Below are positions 10,172 to 21,507 of a stretch of DNA of 64,000 nt, in pieces. Numbering within the stretch: the first letter of the stretch is position 1; each line of letters begins with the position of its first letter. A program made the position numbers and the translations under genes. The stretch comes from Lonicera japonica (Eukaryota; Streptophyta; Magnoliopsida; Dipsacales; Caprifoliaceae), in the NCBI GenBank assembly GCA_021464415.1, contig CM038468.1, positions 39,048,969-39,112,968 of the forward strand, in the 5' to 3' direction. The notes under the pieces are model-generated. The model did no database searches. It was not told where the DNA came from and worked only from the letters and a program-made list of their open reading frames with translations.

Positions 10172-10863
10172 CTTGGAACGTGGTTTGGTTTCAAAGCAGC
10201 TGCGGTTCTTCAAGAATCTGCTCCGGTCGAACCCTTTCAGTGAGCTGCTAATGCATCTCGGTGGTGATTCAAAGTAGGCAACTTGCTAACAAGGCATATG
10301 TGCATTGGTTGGTTGAACCATTCTGATGATCGGCCCAATGGGTCTTGGGGCGACTCGAATTAGGCAACTCGCTAATGTGGCATATATGAATTGGTTGGTG
10401 GTTCACAATGTTTTGATGCAGATTGTTTCTGAAAATAGATAGATTCAATAGTATAAGATAGTGTAATTTTGATGAGACAAAAAATACCCGGAAAGATAGA
10501 CACACAATTTTTGTTATATGTATAATATAGCTTGGGTTTATAAATAATATTATATATAGATTTGTTAAATATTGCGTTGGGTAGTATGTATTGTATTTTT
10601 CGCTATTCCAAAAAAGAACAAAATTCTAGATTGCTGTTGTGATGGCCATTATATGTGTCGTAGCGCAAGGGCAAATGGTCTGGCGTTAATTTGTGGATTG
10701 AAAATAGTTTTTTTTTTGCATAGTTCCTGCATTGATTCCTTGAACTTTGCTTCTCCCTGTTATTCTCTGTGTTACCCATATTTTTTTTTTCTATATGTTA
10801 TAAAGTTCTATGTTTTGATTATTTCACTAACGCATGGGTTTTTATTCTCTTTTTTAAGTACAT
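10172..10863. other. Spacer upstream of RLCK remnant, with short direct repeat
   Basis: No clear coding exon. Two imperfect direct copies of a ~55-bp stretch beginning TAGGCAAC lie at about 10275-10330 and 10361-10417, 86 bp apart. A pyrimidine-rich tract just before 10864 looks like the acceptor region of the first recognisable kinase exon. The gene's first exon should be in or before this stretch but was not identified. Confidence 0.4.
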
Positions 10864-11189
10864 AGTGATGCAAAACCATCAAGTAACGCTAAAAGCAATA
10901 ACAACTGTGGCCATAATAGCACATTGTCGAACAAAGATGGAGGCAATGTCCAGGATGTGCCCACAAGTGGGCAAATTGTGACTCCAAATTTGAAAATATT
11001 CACATTCGCTGAATTAAAAAGTGCAACTAAGAACTTCAGTGTGGATGTGTTGGATGAGGGAGGTTTTGGAAATTTTTTCAAAGGTTGGGTCAATCAGAAG
11101 ACATATTCCCCGTCAAAGGTTGGAGTTGGGAAAGCCGTCGCCATTAAGAGGTTAGGGCAAGAGAGCATGCAAGGACCTGCTGAAGGGCT
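10864..11189 (+). pseudogene. RLCK-VII exon: N-lobe with glycine loop
   Basis: Reads a Ser/Asn-rich linker, then NLKIFTFAELKSATKNF, the RLCK-VII hallmark, then the glycine loop as DEGGFGNFFKG (family LGEGGFG) and the invariant Lys in VAIKRL. A GTAAAT donor follows at 11190. An acceptor AG precedes 10864. Confidence 0.8.
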
Positions 11190-11384
11190 GGTAAATCAAC
11201 TTTCACACTATCTATTTGTTTAATTCAGTAGGGAGTTAAAAAGAAAGAGCAGCTTATTTATCAAAGCGAAAATGGACTTACTGACTGTAACACATGCTGT
11301 CTTAGAACATATATCTTTATCATGTCCTCGTATGCTTTTGAAGGAAATATTGATTTCATCAATATAAACTTCAACTACTTAGAC

Positions 11385-11471
11385 TCACCATATCCCTCAA
11401 CTTATTTTCCATCTTCTCACCTAAATTAGTTGTTTTTCTGATCATTTCCCATGTTGCTATCAAACGGAGCC
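11385..11471. mobile_element. Truncated Tourist-type MITE
   Basis: Matches the right half of the complete MITE at 26231-26522 (CAACTTATTTTCCATCTT...CAAACGGAGCC) and is followed by TTA. The left end is missing or too diverged. It lies in the kinase intron. Confidence 0.5.
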
Positions 11472-12667
11472 TTACAATTTATATATTGACTTAGGCCTTC
11501 AAACCAAATGACCAAATGCCTAAGAAGGTATTTGATTCTAACAAGCCAGAAGCATTAAGTGGTTAGAGCTATTATTGCTCCTTAGTATATCAAGCTTAAA
11601 TGATTTAACTATCTATGGACATTCTCCTTCATATAGTTCAATATCAGGTAGCTAATTATGCCAAGGTTTGAAGTATTGATAATGTACAATGGCCTTGTGG
11701 GTCAGGGTATTAACGAGAGAGGTTTAACCCGCTTGGTTAGTGGAGTAAACAATCAATAAGCAATCAAGGAACTAAGTACGCAAAGAGTGAGAATGCAAGC
11801 ACCTTGGTAACAGAGAGAGAGAGAGCTGTAGACACCACGGAAATGGGTAGTGTAGAGTGCAGGCTGAGTGAGAGGTGGGTGGAAATCATATATAGTAATG
11901 GCGAGTTAAAGCTGAAAATATAACTATGGGCGAATCATCATAGGTTTAATCACAATTGTTGCAAGTGGCTGCTGATGAGATCATTGACAGCTGGTAGGGA
12001 CATTTTGGTTGACAATCTTTCCAATAAATAGGTACAGGCAAAGCGGCCAAGCCACTTGGCATTCTATAAAAAGGAAACGCTGGCGGTACCAATCGGTTGC
12101 ATTAATTGGAATGGTACTAAGTTTCTCTCAAGGACCAGTTAATAATGGTGTCCTGGGCAAGTGTATTCCCAAATTTTCTTTAGTATAAAAAAATGAATAA
12201 AGTACCTTCAGGATATGGATATAAATGAATTTGCCCAAAGTTGTGAGAAAGAGAGGGGTGGGGGATGATGAAGGGAGAGAGGGATTTGTTGCTTCTCCAA
12301 AAAGAATGCATGTATAAAATCTGCTGTTATATGAAATAAATTAGGCATTCTCGTGGGAGGAAAAAAAAAAATGAAAATAGACAGTAAACTAGTATTGGAC
12401 AGAGTAAAGGATATTTTCAACTGTGAAAGAAGGATTTCGTAATTGACTTAATGCTACACAAAGTGAGAGCTTTATTTATACATAAAACAAGTTACATAAT
12501 GACAAATTTCCCGATGTGGTACAGAAACTTATAACCAACACAAACCTCACAACTAACATGATTTAAATCCTAATATCATAAAAAGATGTAAATACTTCCA
12601 ACAGTTAAAGCATCTAAAAATAAGTTTCACAAAAACATATAACTAAAGTGAATAATACTGATTATGA
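11472..12667. other. Intron sequence without gene
   Basis: Intron of the RLCK remnant. It holds a short (GA)n run near 11810-11825 and an A tract at 12361-12372. No coding or RNA gene seen. Confidence 0.5.
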
Positions 12668-12820
12668 ATTTGTGGATGCTGATGGAAGTTGAAATTTTGG
12701 GAAAATTTAGTCATCCTAATATTGTGAAGCTCTTGGGGTACTGCTGTGAGAAAGACAGGGAATTCCCCCTTGTTTATGAATACATGCTGAATGGAAGTTG
12801 AGATTGCCACCTTTTCAGAA
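12668..12820 (+). pseudogene. RLCK exon with nonsense codon
   Basis: Reads [20 protein letters not shown] (helix C and following strands) and [10 protein letters not shown], then TGA at 12799-12801 where the family has Leu, then DCHLFR and a GTAAGC donor at 12821. The 5' boundary is uncertain because no good acceptor AG is visible. Confidence 0.75.
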
Positions 12821-12930
12821 GTAAGCAATACTTAAAAAACTATGGAAATGTATTGATTCAAAAATTGACATAAATAGTGAAGTTACTGATGTGTGAACAT
12901 GAAAATCTCAGCAACTTGTTGCATTTGCAG

Positions 12931-13067
12931 AAAGTGCAAAATCACTTCCATGGGACACACGGCTTAAAATAGCAGTAGGAACAGCTCGAGGCCATTCTTT
13001 CTTGCATGCAACAGAGAATCAAGTCATAGTCAGTGACATCAAGAGCAAAAATATATTGCTGGACGGG
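12931..13067 (+). pseudogene. RLCK exon with catalytic loop
   Basis: Acceptor TTTGCAG ends at 12930. It reads LPWDTRLKIAVGTARG, then SFLHATENQVI, then VSDIKSKNILLDG. The HRD motif is changed to VSD, although the catalytic Asp, Lys and Asn are kept. A GTAGAT donor begins at 13068. Confidence 0.75.
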
Positions 13068-13142
13068 GTAGATTCAACTATTTTTACTATGTAGCCATTT
13101 ACAAATTAATTGTCAAGTTTTTGTTTGAATTTCATTTTCCAG

Positions 13143-13260
13143 GATTTTAATGCAAAGCTTTCGGGTTTCGGATGTGCAAAGAGATATCCTGAAAATGGGG
13201 AGTCCCACGTTTCAACAAGAGTTATAGGTGGTTATCCAGCTCCAGAGTACATAGCTACTG
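13143..13260 (+). pseudogene. RLCK exon with mutated DFG motif
   Basis: Acceptor CCAG ends at 13142. It reads [14 protein letters not shown], where the family has SDFGLAK: the Mg-binding Asp is Gly. The activation loop ends [13 protein letters not shown], short by about two residues. The GGTAAT donor lies at 13260-13261. Confidence 0.8.
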
Positions 13261-13569
13261 GTAATTTATTATCTAAGTTTGTAAGTAGGGAGCGTCATTA
13301 TTTAATTTGATCATATTAAGTCCTAAAAGAGTCTTGGTTTTTGTTATTTCGCTCAGTCTTAAGATGTAACTCCTTGTGTCCTCCTAAGTCTTTGCTGTCG
13401 AGCTAAGCCTAGCTTTGGGCTAGGCTCCAGCTCAACTTTGTTCATAGTTGCTCTTAAATGTAACTATGTGCGGCATAGAGATAGGCCATTGCGTAAAATC
13501 GTTTAGGTTGGAGGGTGTTAAATAGGCTACTTATATCAGCCAGAGTAAGCTGGAATGAATCTGTCTGAA

Positions 13570-13861
13570 TGTAGGATGGAACTATGGCATGAACAGTGCA
13601 CGTGAACAGTAGCGTAAATTTTTTTTTTTTAGGAGTTTTATTTTGTCTAGTAATCTGATTTCTAATAGGACTTGAAGTTTATTCTTCTATTTATCTAGTC
13701 CTTTTAAATAGTAATTGAGTCTAATTAGGATTCCTAGTTTAGTGTGTAGTAGTTTAGTTATTTATTCAAGTCGTAGTTTGGATCGTTTTTGCCCCTATAT
13801 AAGAAGTGTTCTAAAAGTCCTTGCCTAGGGGCTAGTTAGCAAGCAAATCATGGACAAATTA
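13570..13861 (+). repeat. Possible LTR fragment
   Basis: AT-rich stretch with GAACAGTGCACGTGAACAG near 13588, a T tract and CCTATATAAG near 13795, resembling the U3/TATA part of plant LTRs. No termini or target duplication were found, so this is tentative. Confidence 0.3.
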
Positions 13862-13869
13862 GTTTCATC

Positions 13870-14657
13870 CAGTGTTTTAAAAAGCGTCCGTGGGCGTGCA
13901 TCTAGTTGCGCCTAGACAGAAAAAAGCTCTGAAGCCCATTGTGAAGTGCAAACAGCGGATTGCACACTAGGCCTATGCTTTTTGGCCTGGGCTTACGCCT
14001 TTTGGGTTAGGTGTATGCCTCTCATGCCTAGGTGTTGAAGGCTTACGCTTTTTGTGCATTTTTTTTTAAGATGCATTATTTCACAGAAAAATCCCCAAAA
14101 TAGATTACGAAGTCACTAAACTTGAACTCTCTTCAAGCCGAGATAGAGAGAACAAGTCACTTGCCACAGAGGAACCAAACAACGCACCAATTTTTAAGCT
14201 GTATATTATAGATGGAATTATCAATTTGAGCCGAAGTCTCTTTCCAGACCTCGATTAGGGCTAGAGGACTATGATTTGGGTTTTGAGAGAAATCATTGAT
14301 TTTTACGCAGAGAGAGGGAGAGTTTGAGAGACTTTTTATGGGGGTAGAGAGAGTATGAAGCAATCTGATTTGGATGGAGTGTGGTGTTGGACACGAGTAT
14401 TAAGGGGGGAAAGGTCTTAATTTTGATAAATTACAACAGACCCCTTAAGTTATTTTATTTAACACTTTACCCCTAAAACCAAAAAAAATTGACCGGAAGA
14501 TGACATTAAAAAAAATATTTTTATGCCTATACTAATTATTTCTTATTTTTTTAATATAAAAATGCTTTGCGCGAAAGGCTTATGCCTCACCGCATTGAAG
14601 CCTACGCCTTGCATCTGGACAAGCAAATGCCTAGGCTTTTCGCCTTTTAAAACATTG
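13870..14657. mobile_element. Non-autonomous hAT element in kinase intron
   Basis: 788 bp with inverted ends CAGTGTTTTAAAAAGCG and CGCCTTTTAAAACATTG (two mismatches) and a perfect 8-bp target duplication GTTTCATC (13862-13869 and 14658-14665). Subterminal regions are rich in GGCTTACGCC/GGCTTATGCC motifs in both orientations. There is no transposase. The TSD length places it in hAT; it is unrelated in ends to the one at 7606-8686. Confidence 0.9.
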
Positions 14658-14689
14658 GTTTCATCAAAGGGAAAACGATGACATGAAGT

Positions 14690-17127
14690 GCGCACAAAGG
14701 AGAAGTATGGCCTGTAATGATTTGGAGGAGATTTTTGGAATTGGGGATTAATCGGAGACTACTTGGAGGCAGGAGATGAAGTATGGGTTAAAAGGAAAAT
14801 ACTAAGTTTCTACATAAAGTTGCTGATGGGAGAAGGAGGCACGGTTTTATCAAGAACTTGAGTTATATTCTGGGGAAGTTATCAAAGATCCCTCTTGGAT
14901 AGCGGGGGTATCTAGGGGGAAACTAGTGTTCGAGAATGGGTAGGGTTTGAGGTAATGTGTAAGTTGAAGAAGTTAACGAAAAACTTAAACTGTGAAATAA
15001 AGACAGCTCGGGGACTTACGGGATAGAAAGGGAGATATTATGGTTGAACTAAAACAACTTGACCAGCATTGTCATAGTCTATGGCTTAATGAAGAGCAAG
15101 CAAAAAGGAGAAGTGCAATATGTAATGAGTTGGAAGAGATAATTTGGAGAAAGAGAGACAGTTGGATGCGGAAAGTGAAACATGGTAACCAAGTGGTACA
15201 CATTTCTAAGTTTCTTAATAAAGTGGTTAATGGGAGAAAGAGGCACAATATTATCGAAGACTTTAGTTATAGTCCAGGGAATTTGTTAGAAATCCTTCTT
15301 GAATAGCCATTGGTGTCACTGATTCTTTAGAGTTCTTTATAAGGAGGAAGACCTTTCTAGGCTGATGATTGGGGACTTAGACGGGGATGCAATTGAGGTG
15401 GAGAATAGGGTTTGGTTGGAAAGGCCTTTTGAGGAAGAAGTGACGAGGCTGCTTTTGGGATGGATAGGGATAAGGCTCCTGGTGCGGATAAGTTCTCAAT
15501 TGCTTTCTTTCAATATTGTTGGGAATTGTCGAAGGAGGATGTTGTTAGAATTTTGAGAGTTCCAAAAGTGGTGTTCTATGTAAGATCATTAAGTCCAACT
15601 TCATTAATGGTATAGACTGCTGGCTAGTTTATACAGAACTCTGATAGACAGACGTTTCAACCACAAGGTTAAGTGCAATTTTTGACACTACCTATTTCCC
15701 ATTTGCAGAGCACTTTCCTTGGAGGATGTTAAATTTTAAATGATGCCCTATTGGAAAATGAGGTGGTGAAGGATGCGGAGAGGCGGGACGGGGAAACTTT
15801 TTTTGTGCAAAACCCTAGCTAAACCAAGCTATTAACATAACTCGGAAGAATCCAAGAAACAAGATGTTACCGCAAACAAAGTTAACATGCACCAAAGGCT
15901 CTACAATAATGAAAATAATAATGGGGAATAAAGAAGAAACTGTCACCAACAAATGCAAGCATATAAGGTGGTATCAGCAATGCCGCACTCCACCAGGGTG
16001 ATAGACTTTATTGATGTTTGGATAAAAATCTGAGTACAAACAAACCTTAGTTTTCTCTCTAGAACTTCGTCTCAAAATATCTAGAATTTCCTCTCTTGAT
16101 CTACCTTGAAAACTAGAAACAATTGTCCGATGACTACAAATAATAAATATGACCTATATTTATACTAGTAATCTGTGACCAAAACCAAGTCTTAATCATA
16201 GAAGGATTAGCTTCCAAGCTTAATCGTAAAGGACAAACTTCCAAGTCTTAATTGTAAAAGGAAGTGAGCAAATAAACTCACAGCTTTGGTTTTCAAGTTG
16301 GATTTTTGTAAAAGCTTATGACAGGGTGAGTTAAACTTTTAGTTAAAGTCATGAATAGGAAGGGATTCAATGATATAAGGAGTTGGATCCATGTTTCTAG
16401 CATTGGGGGGTTTAAGCGAAGTGGATCCTTTGTCTTCCTTCCTTTTCATGTCAGTAGTGGATGCCTTGAGCCAGTTAGTTAGTAGGGGTTTGTAGCCAGT
16501 CTCAATTGAGGGTTATGTTGTTAGTAGGATGGTATCAGAGTGTCTGATCGACAGTTTGCTGACAATACTTCTTTTTCCTGGATAACTTCTGTAGAAGCCT
16601 GCATGTCATTCTTTTGGGTTTAGGTGTATGGTCTTGTCTATGCCTTGTAGTAAAGACTGGAATTAACTCATTTGTTTTTTTTTTTAGCATCTTTGTCTCT
16701 GTGTGGACTGGATTAGTCGTATGACTTTATTAGTGTTCCACTTGGCGGGAATCCCATGGCAGGTTATTTTTTGGACCTTAGATGTTGAGGGGAGTAGAAG
16801 ATTGTAGATTGGAAGAGTCGGTACTTTTCTTTAAGGCGATGCATACCGTTGATTGAGTTTTGTCTATTTAGTATCCTTATTTGTTACATGGAAGATTTTA
16901 TGGTCTTGTTACTTGTTTGCAAATATTTGGGTGGTGTTGCTGGAAAGACAATCACGTGTTCAGGGATCAACGCTCGCGAGTTGTGAATTGTGGCCTTGTG
17001 GGACCGAGTGGAATTCTTTATGTGTCTAATTATGCATTTTTCCATTTTTGAGGAGATCTTGTCTTCTTTCTCTGCTTTGTATAGCCTTTTCTAATTAATG
17101 TATTCTCTTTTCTGATGAAAAAAAAGA
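14690..17127 (+). pseudogene. Degenerate LINE (L1-type) reverse transcriptase remnant
   Basis: Scattered L1-type RT motifs in + orientation: an endonuclease-RT linker near 15040-15300 (FLNKVVNGRKRHNIIEDF), MDRDKAPGADKFSIAFFQ near 15465, ILNDALLENEVV near 15740, a decayed KAYDRVSW near 16300, and a QFADNT form of the FADD motif near 16550. It ends in an A-rich 3' tail (17113-17127). About 490 bp at 15800-16290 do not fit and appear to be a further insertion. Non-functional. Confidence 0.65.
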
Positions 17128-17429
17128 GTTCAATGACTGGTTAAAAATCTGATTGGGTAGATGAGACGAATCATCATGAGTCAAAAGAGGTTCTATATCC
17201 AGAGAAATTGGTGTCTCTCCCCGCCTTTCAAGGTGGTTAGGTTACTTTGAAACCAAACGATCCTTGTGTTGTATTCTCTAGGCCAGTACCCTTAAAGTTT
17301 CCCTAATCTCGTGTACTTAAAAATGTTATCAATGTATGAGATGCTTCCAACATTCTGCTTGCCCTAGATCTGTATGGTCTTATGTCTCACCAGTAGGGTC
17401 TATCGACATGTCACATTTTGCTCACTTTT

Positions 17430-17750
17430 ATCAATTCATATTAGAGTTTGAAGCATCAAACTTAAAACTAATTGGCAATGAATGGTGAAGTAGCTCCTGG
17501 ATGTTGTGTATTGCTTTTCGAGGCTTCAATTTCCCGATGTTGGATTTTATAGTCTCAATATGCCCCCTCATGTGTGGCGTAATTTTGAGCCTAAGTCGTG
17601 GATTGTTTATATTGGGTGGTGTAGAGCATGTGTGGTTGGGCTTTGACACGATGGATAGCCCTTGCTCTAATACTAAGTTGAAATCATAATTGGGTTTCGG
17701 CTTACTCCAACTGGAGGCCACAACATGTATTTATATTAAAAATATAAAAA
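17430..17750 (-). mobile_element. TRIM-like retrotransposon remnant
   Basis: On the minus strand, an LTR-like end followed by a PBS-like TTAGTATTAGAGCAAG (about 17661-17676), a short ~100-bp non-coding interior, a purine tract GAGGGGGCA, then a second LTR-like start TATTGAGACTATAAAATCC near 17567. The very short interior and no ORF fit a terminal-repeat retrotransposon in miniature. The two LTR copies are incomplete, so the outer ends are uncertain. Confidence 0.45.
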
Positions 17751-17939
17751 GAAAAAAAAATGACATAATTAAATCCTAATTTAACTCTAAATCTAAAAAT
17801 CCCTTATAATTTTGGGATGTACAAAAGATGCTTAATATAACTTAAACAAATTAATAAAAGATAAATTGGATTTCCAACCAAAACTAATTTAGTAACGGGG
17901 TTAAATTTTTTTTTGCTAGTGTGTCTTCAAATTTTGTAT

Positions 17940-18436
17940 TTCTTTTTTTGATCCGAAACCAAACACTTTCTTAAAATTAAATAATCAAAGCATTACAACA
18001 ATGAGAACAATCTTGGTGAACCAGCAGTCCACCAAACCCCTAATAACCTCAAGCTAACTGAGGGAAAACAAGAAGGAAAAAAAAATCAGCAAAACAGCTC
18101 CAAGAACATCTCCATCACTGGGTAGCTGCACCCCAATTTGAACAAATATCAGAAATGGAAAGGTTGATGAATAAATTAGAAGAGCTAGCCCAAATAGATG
18201 ATAACAGCTTGATTTTAAACCAAATTTCAGTAGCTTCATTGGATTTGTCTTCAAAAACCCTAGCGTTTCTCTCTTGCCAAATGCACCATGCTAATGCCAA
18301 ACAACAACATCTCCACAACAATTTGGACTTCTTTTTATTCCCTGCAAACTGCCATTCCATACTCAAGAAATCATGCCAAGAACTAGGTTTGGCACCAATT
18401 GAACCAAATTCCTCCCCGATCTTGTTCCACATGTAA
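17940..18436 (-). pseudogene. LINE 3' end with zf-RVT domain
   Basis: The minus strand at 18115-18432 reads a C-terminal LINE domain: SSWHDFLSMEWQ, LLWRCCCLALAWCIWQERN, ARVFEDK, SISDICSNWGAA. The CIWQERNxRxF pattern is typical of the zf-RVT tail of plant L1 elements. The part to 17940 is its 3' untranslated region, containing CCAGCAGTCCACCAAA, shared with 30840-30860. Truncated fragment only. Confidence 0.7.
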
Positions 18437-19164
18437 CCAGTGAAATTTTGTATTTATAATATTCTAAGTTATGAAATTAATTAGGATAATATCTGACATA
18501 AATTTAAGTACATACATATATTCATAGCACTACTCGTAGATTGCGAGGAGTCCTTTAGTGGGAGGAAGATTAGAGTTCTTGAAACTATGCATAGCATTGA
18601 CAGTATATACTATGGGAAGATATTGCAGAGTGAAACCATTTGGTATTCTTTTACTTTACTCTTGCGTTTTCTTGAAAAAATCTGGTAGAGTCCCGCTTTC
18701 CTTTTTGGTATGTCTCAAATTAAGACTCCCATTTCCTTTTCGGAAGGTCTCAAATTAAGAGTCCCATTTCCTTTTAGTGACAAAATCAATGTACCATATC
18801 TGACCAGTGAGCATAGTAAATAAGTTTTGTTCAGAGTGTGTATTAAGTTTTGGAAAGGTTAATGCTATTGCCAAATCTCTTCTGACTTGCTAAAAGAAGC
18901 ACAACTGTAGAAGATTACATTATTATATACATATATAGCTTAGACAAAAGTCTTAATGAGTTTGGCATTAGAGGCACCCACTGAAAGTAGAAAAGATGCA
19001 TCTGTTAACTTGTTATGAAATAGTGTACTTTGAATATGCGGTCCTGTTTTCGGGTAAGTAGTATATCTTGGATCTATTACATATACAAAACGTCTCAAAA
19101 TTTGGCTGCACTAGTTTTTGATAAGGGATTACTATCTTCATCATTTTTTTTTTAAAAAAAAAAA

Positions 19165-19300
19165 AGATGGAGGACCAAGTCTCTCCCTTGAACTACAAAT
19201 AAAGAAAATTCAACTCAAACACCCTTTGGTGAGACTCGAACCTAAGATTTCTACCGGATCCGAGTGGGTGCCTCTCCCACTAAGCTAGCCCACTAGCTCT
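19165..19300 (-). mobile_element. tRNA-derived SINE
   Basis: On the minus strand an A-box-like TAGCTTAGTGG (within 19277-19290) and a B box GGTTCGAGTCTC (19231-19242) are spaced as in a tRNA. An unrelated tail follows and ends in an A/T-rich tract near 19145-19165. This pol III promoter layout marks a SINE, just upstream of the last RLCK exon. It is not a tRNA gene because the cloverleaf arms do not fold. Confidence 0.7.
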
Positions 19301-19398
19301 ATCTTCAGCATTTTTAAGTTTCTGAGTGATACAATTGGAAATGTCTTTAGATGAAAAAGATCTTAGTTGATTACTAACAATGCACTGTAATTGGTCAG

Positions 19399-19823
19399 GA
19401 TATTTGTATCCGAAAAGCGATGTCTACGGTTTTGGAGTGGTGTTGCCTGAATTACTAACAGGTTTGAGGGTGCTTGATAGGAATAAGCCCACCAAAAAGA
19501 TTAATTTGGTGGCATGGGCCAAGCCTTTGCTACCTCGCAAAAAAATTCTCAGGATATTAGTGGATCCAAGGCTGGAAAATGATTACCCTCCACAAGAAGC
19601 CTTCGAATTGGCTTCACTTATACTACAATGTCTTCATACTTACCCCAAAGTCCGGCCTTCAATGAACGAAGTATTGCAGAGTTTAGAACAAATTAACTCC
19701 ATCAAGAAGGGTAACTCCAAAGTGGAGGTGGGTCAGGCTAGGCATCCTACGGTTCAAAGAGAGGCGACACCATACAAATTCTTGTGGTCATGGACTCGTG
19801 GTTTGGGAGGAAGCAACTCATAG
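19399..19823 (+). pseudogene. RLCK-VII last exon: kinase C-lobe and tail
   Basis: Acceptor GGTCAG ends at 19398; the split Gly codon joins the exon at 13143-13260 in phase. It reads YPKSDVYGFGVVLPELLTGL, NLVAWAKPLL, DPRLENDYPPQEAFELASL, CLHTYPKVRPSMNEVLQSLE, then a basic tail ending at TAG 19821-19823. This exon is open and well conserved; the damage is in the upstream exons. Confidence 0.85.
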
Positions 19824-19914
19824 GCCACGGTGGTTACTGCCTTGCAATCCGACAGTGCCTCTTGCGCTGTAGATATTATTTAAACTCTTTGGGAGGTAAC
19901 ACAATCAGAGCAAA

Positions 19915-19916
<2 letters not shown>

Positions 19917-19988
<72 letters not shown>

Positions 19989-20007
19989 CCCCCCCCCCCC
20001 CCCCCCC
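19917..20007. repeat. 91-nt poly-C tract
   Basis: 91 positions of C with one T at 19986. On the minus strand it is poly-G. It lies about 95 bp after the kinase stop codon. It may be a real homopolymer or an assembly/sequencing artefact; its true length is doubtful. Confidence 0.9.
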
Positions 20008-20084
20008 ACTTTACTTTCTTTTTGTACTAGGTTTAGGGTTTATTTGATTAAAAAGAAAAGTTGCAAAATTGTTAAAAACACTAC

Positions 20085-20300
20085 TAATATGTATGGGGAA
20101 AGCTGGAAAAAGAGATCAATGATTTGGTGAAATGTTACTGAAATTTTCTTTTTTCATAGAAAAAATTCTTACTCGTTGCCCAAAGAATGGATTCCATGGA
20201 CAAGCTGAAAATGTAGTAGACAATCTCAGCGAATCACTAGCCACTTTTTTGAACTTTTTATAAGTTTAATGGTGTTTTTGGTCATTTTCCAACTTCATTT
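20085..20300. mobile_element. Tourist-family MITE fragment
   Basis: Shares stretches such as GAATGGATTCCATGGA and GGTGAAATGTTACT with the MITE-like sequence at 30600-30830 and the complete copy at 26231-26522. Ends are not definable. Confidence 0.4.
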
Positions 20301-20904
20301 TTATCAAACAAAACCTTAACGTTGTATTATGTATATTATTTGTATGTATATATCTGTGCACTTGCACATTAATGTAGCTTCATTGTTGTATAAAAGTAAC
20401 AGTTTTATTTTTTTTCTCCTATGGGTTTTCTCTATTTCTTTTTGGGTGTTTTGTCTTTGTGGCCTCCAAAGTTTTCAAACATGGATATTTTGTCAGTTCT
20501 ATTAGTTTTCTATTCTTAGGGCCAACCCTGGGCATAAGTGGCCCATGCTACCTCCTAAGACCTCCGACGTAGTAGGGTGTACGATTTATTTTGAGCAGTG
20601 TTACAGTAAAATAGTAGTTAAAACTATTTTATGTTAAATAAGAGTAATCTAAGTAACTTTTGGTCCAAGGGCTCAAAGTTTAAATTTTGGTGTATTTCGT
20701 GATCCTGTTCTTGTGTCGAGCCCCGGGATGGTGCATCGTTTTTCTTTTTTTTGTGCGCAGGTGCCAACAACCACTTAGAATAACCCTATACCATACCACC
20801 AAATAGGCAATTAAGTCCACCTGCTCCTATGCTTATTTTTTCCCTCGAAACCTCCGAGCTTAATTTTAAAAATTATAAATAAACTTGACATATTTATTTT
20901 TTCA

Positions 20905-21275
20905 ACAGTGATATTTGGTTGACATTTTGAGTTAAGTTTTTAGGATGAGTTTTTAAAATTTGGTGTTCAGTAGAATTTGAAAGTACGTTGAAAAGTGAAT
21001 TTGGTTTTTATTTAAGGTTTTTTCAACCAACTAAAAAATTTCATAAAAATATTTTAAAAAATAGTCACAATGGATCTTATTTTATAGATCTCGATGAGTA
21101 GGTTTTAAATATATATTTTTTTTTATCTAATTTTGATTTTTGTATTTAAAATTACAGTGTTTTAAAAAAAATTTAGAGAGAGAAAATAAAATAAAATAAA
21201 TTTTGAAAACTATAAAAGTAAGTTGTTTTTAAGTTGAATTTTTAAAATTTTGAGAAATGAACACCTGCCAAAATT
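20905..21275. mobile_element. MITE, copy A of a two-copy family
   Basis: Its middle (ATAGATCTCGATGAGTAGG, near 21083-21102, and the AT-rich stretch after it) is the reverse complement of the element at 52616-52919. The ends are imperfectly inverted (ATTTGGTTGACATTTTGAG against CTCAAAATTTTA...). No ORF; target duplication not determined. Confidence 0.5.
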
Positions 21276-21507
21276 TCTAAGCCTCCACTAACCTAAAATA
21301 ACACGCACCCCTTACACAAATCTTGATACACGCTCTTCTAAATGGATCAATTTATTCTTATAGAAAAGATGCTTCAATTTTTAATTTAAAATAGTAGTTC
21401 ACTTTTTATTTGAAAACTTGTATCGCCTTTGTCAAAAATATTTTTTGCAACTTAATTTCTTTTAGTAATTAAGTACCTTCTAATCTGGATTCTTACCTTT
21501 ACTACTA
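21276..21507. other. Short spacer before Helitron
   Basis: AT-rich, no feature recognised. The base before the Helitron end is A (T on the Helitron strand), as expected for insertion between A and T. Confidence 0.4.

Larger units (their letters stand above)
10864..19823 (+). pseudogene. RLCK-VII (PBS1-like/PBL) cytoplasmic kinase pseudogene
   Basis: A receptor-like cytoplasmic kinase of subfamily VII, the group that relays immune-receptor signals at the plasma membrane. Exons read as 10864-11189, about 12668-12820, 12931-13067, 13143-13260 and 19399-19823; most junctions have GT/AG and lie at positions typical for the family. Defects: a nonsense TGA at 12799-12801 in the exon after the glycine loop; the DFG aspartate is Gly (GGT at 13164-13166); HRD is VSD; the activation segment before APEY is about two residues short; and the last intron has grown to about 6.1 kb by transposon insertion. 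The N-terminal exon with a myristoylation signal was not found. The expected product would be catalytically dead, so I call it a pseudogene. A pseudokinase role is unlikely given the nonsense codon. Confidence 0.85.

Noticed and set aside
19231..19293. Possible tRNA gene on the minus strand
   Set aside because: A and B boxes are present but the acceptor and anticodon arms do not pair and an unrelated tail follows; it fits a SINE.
19784..20047. ORF with a long poly-proline stretch
   Set aside because: It is only the translation of the poly-C tract in another frame of the kinase exon and its downstream sequence.
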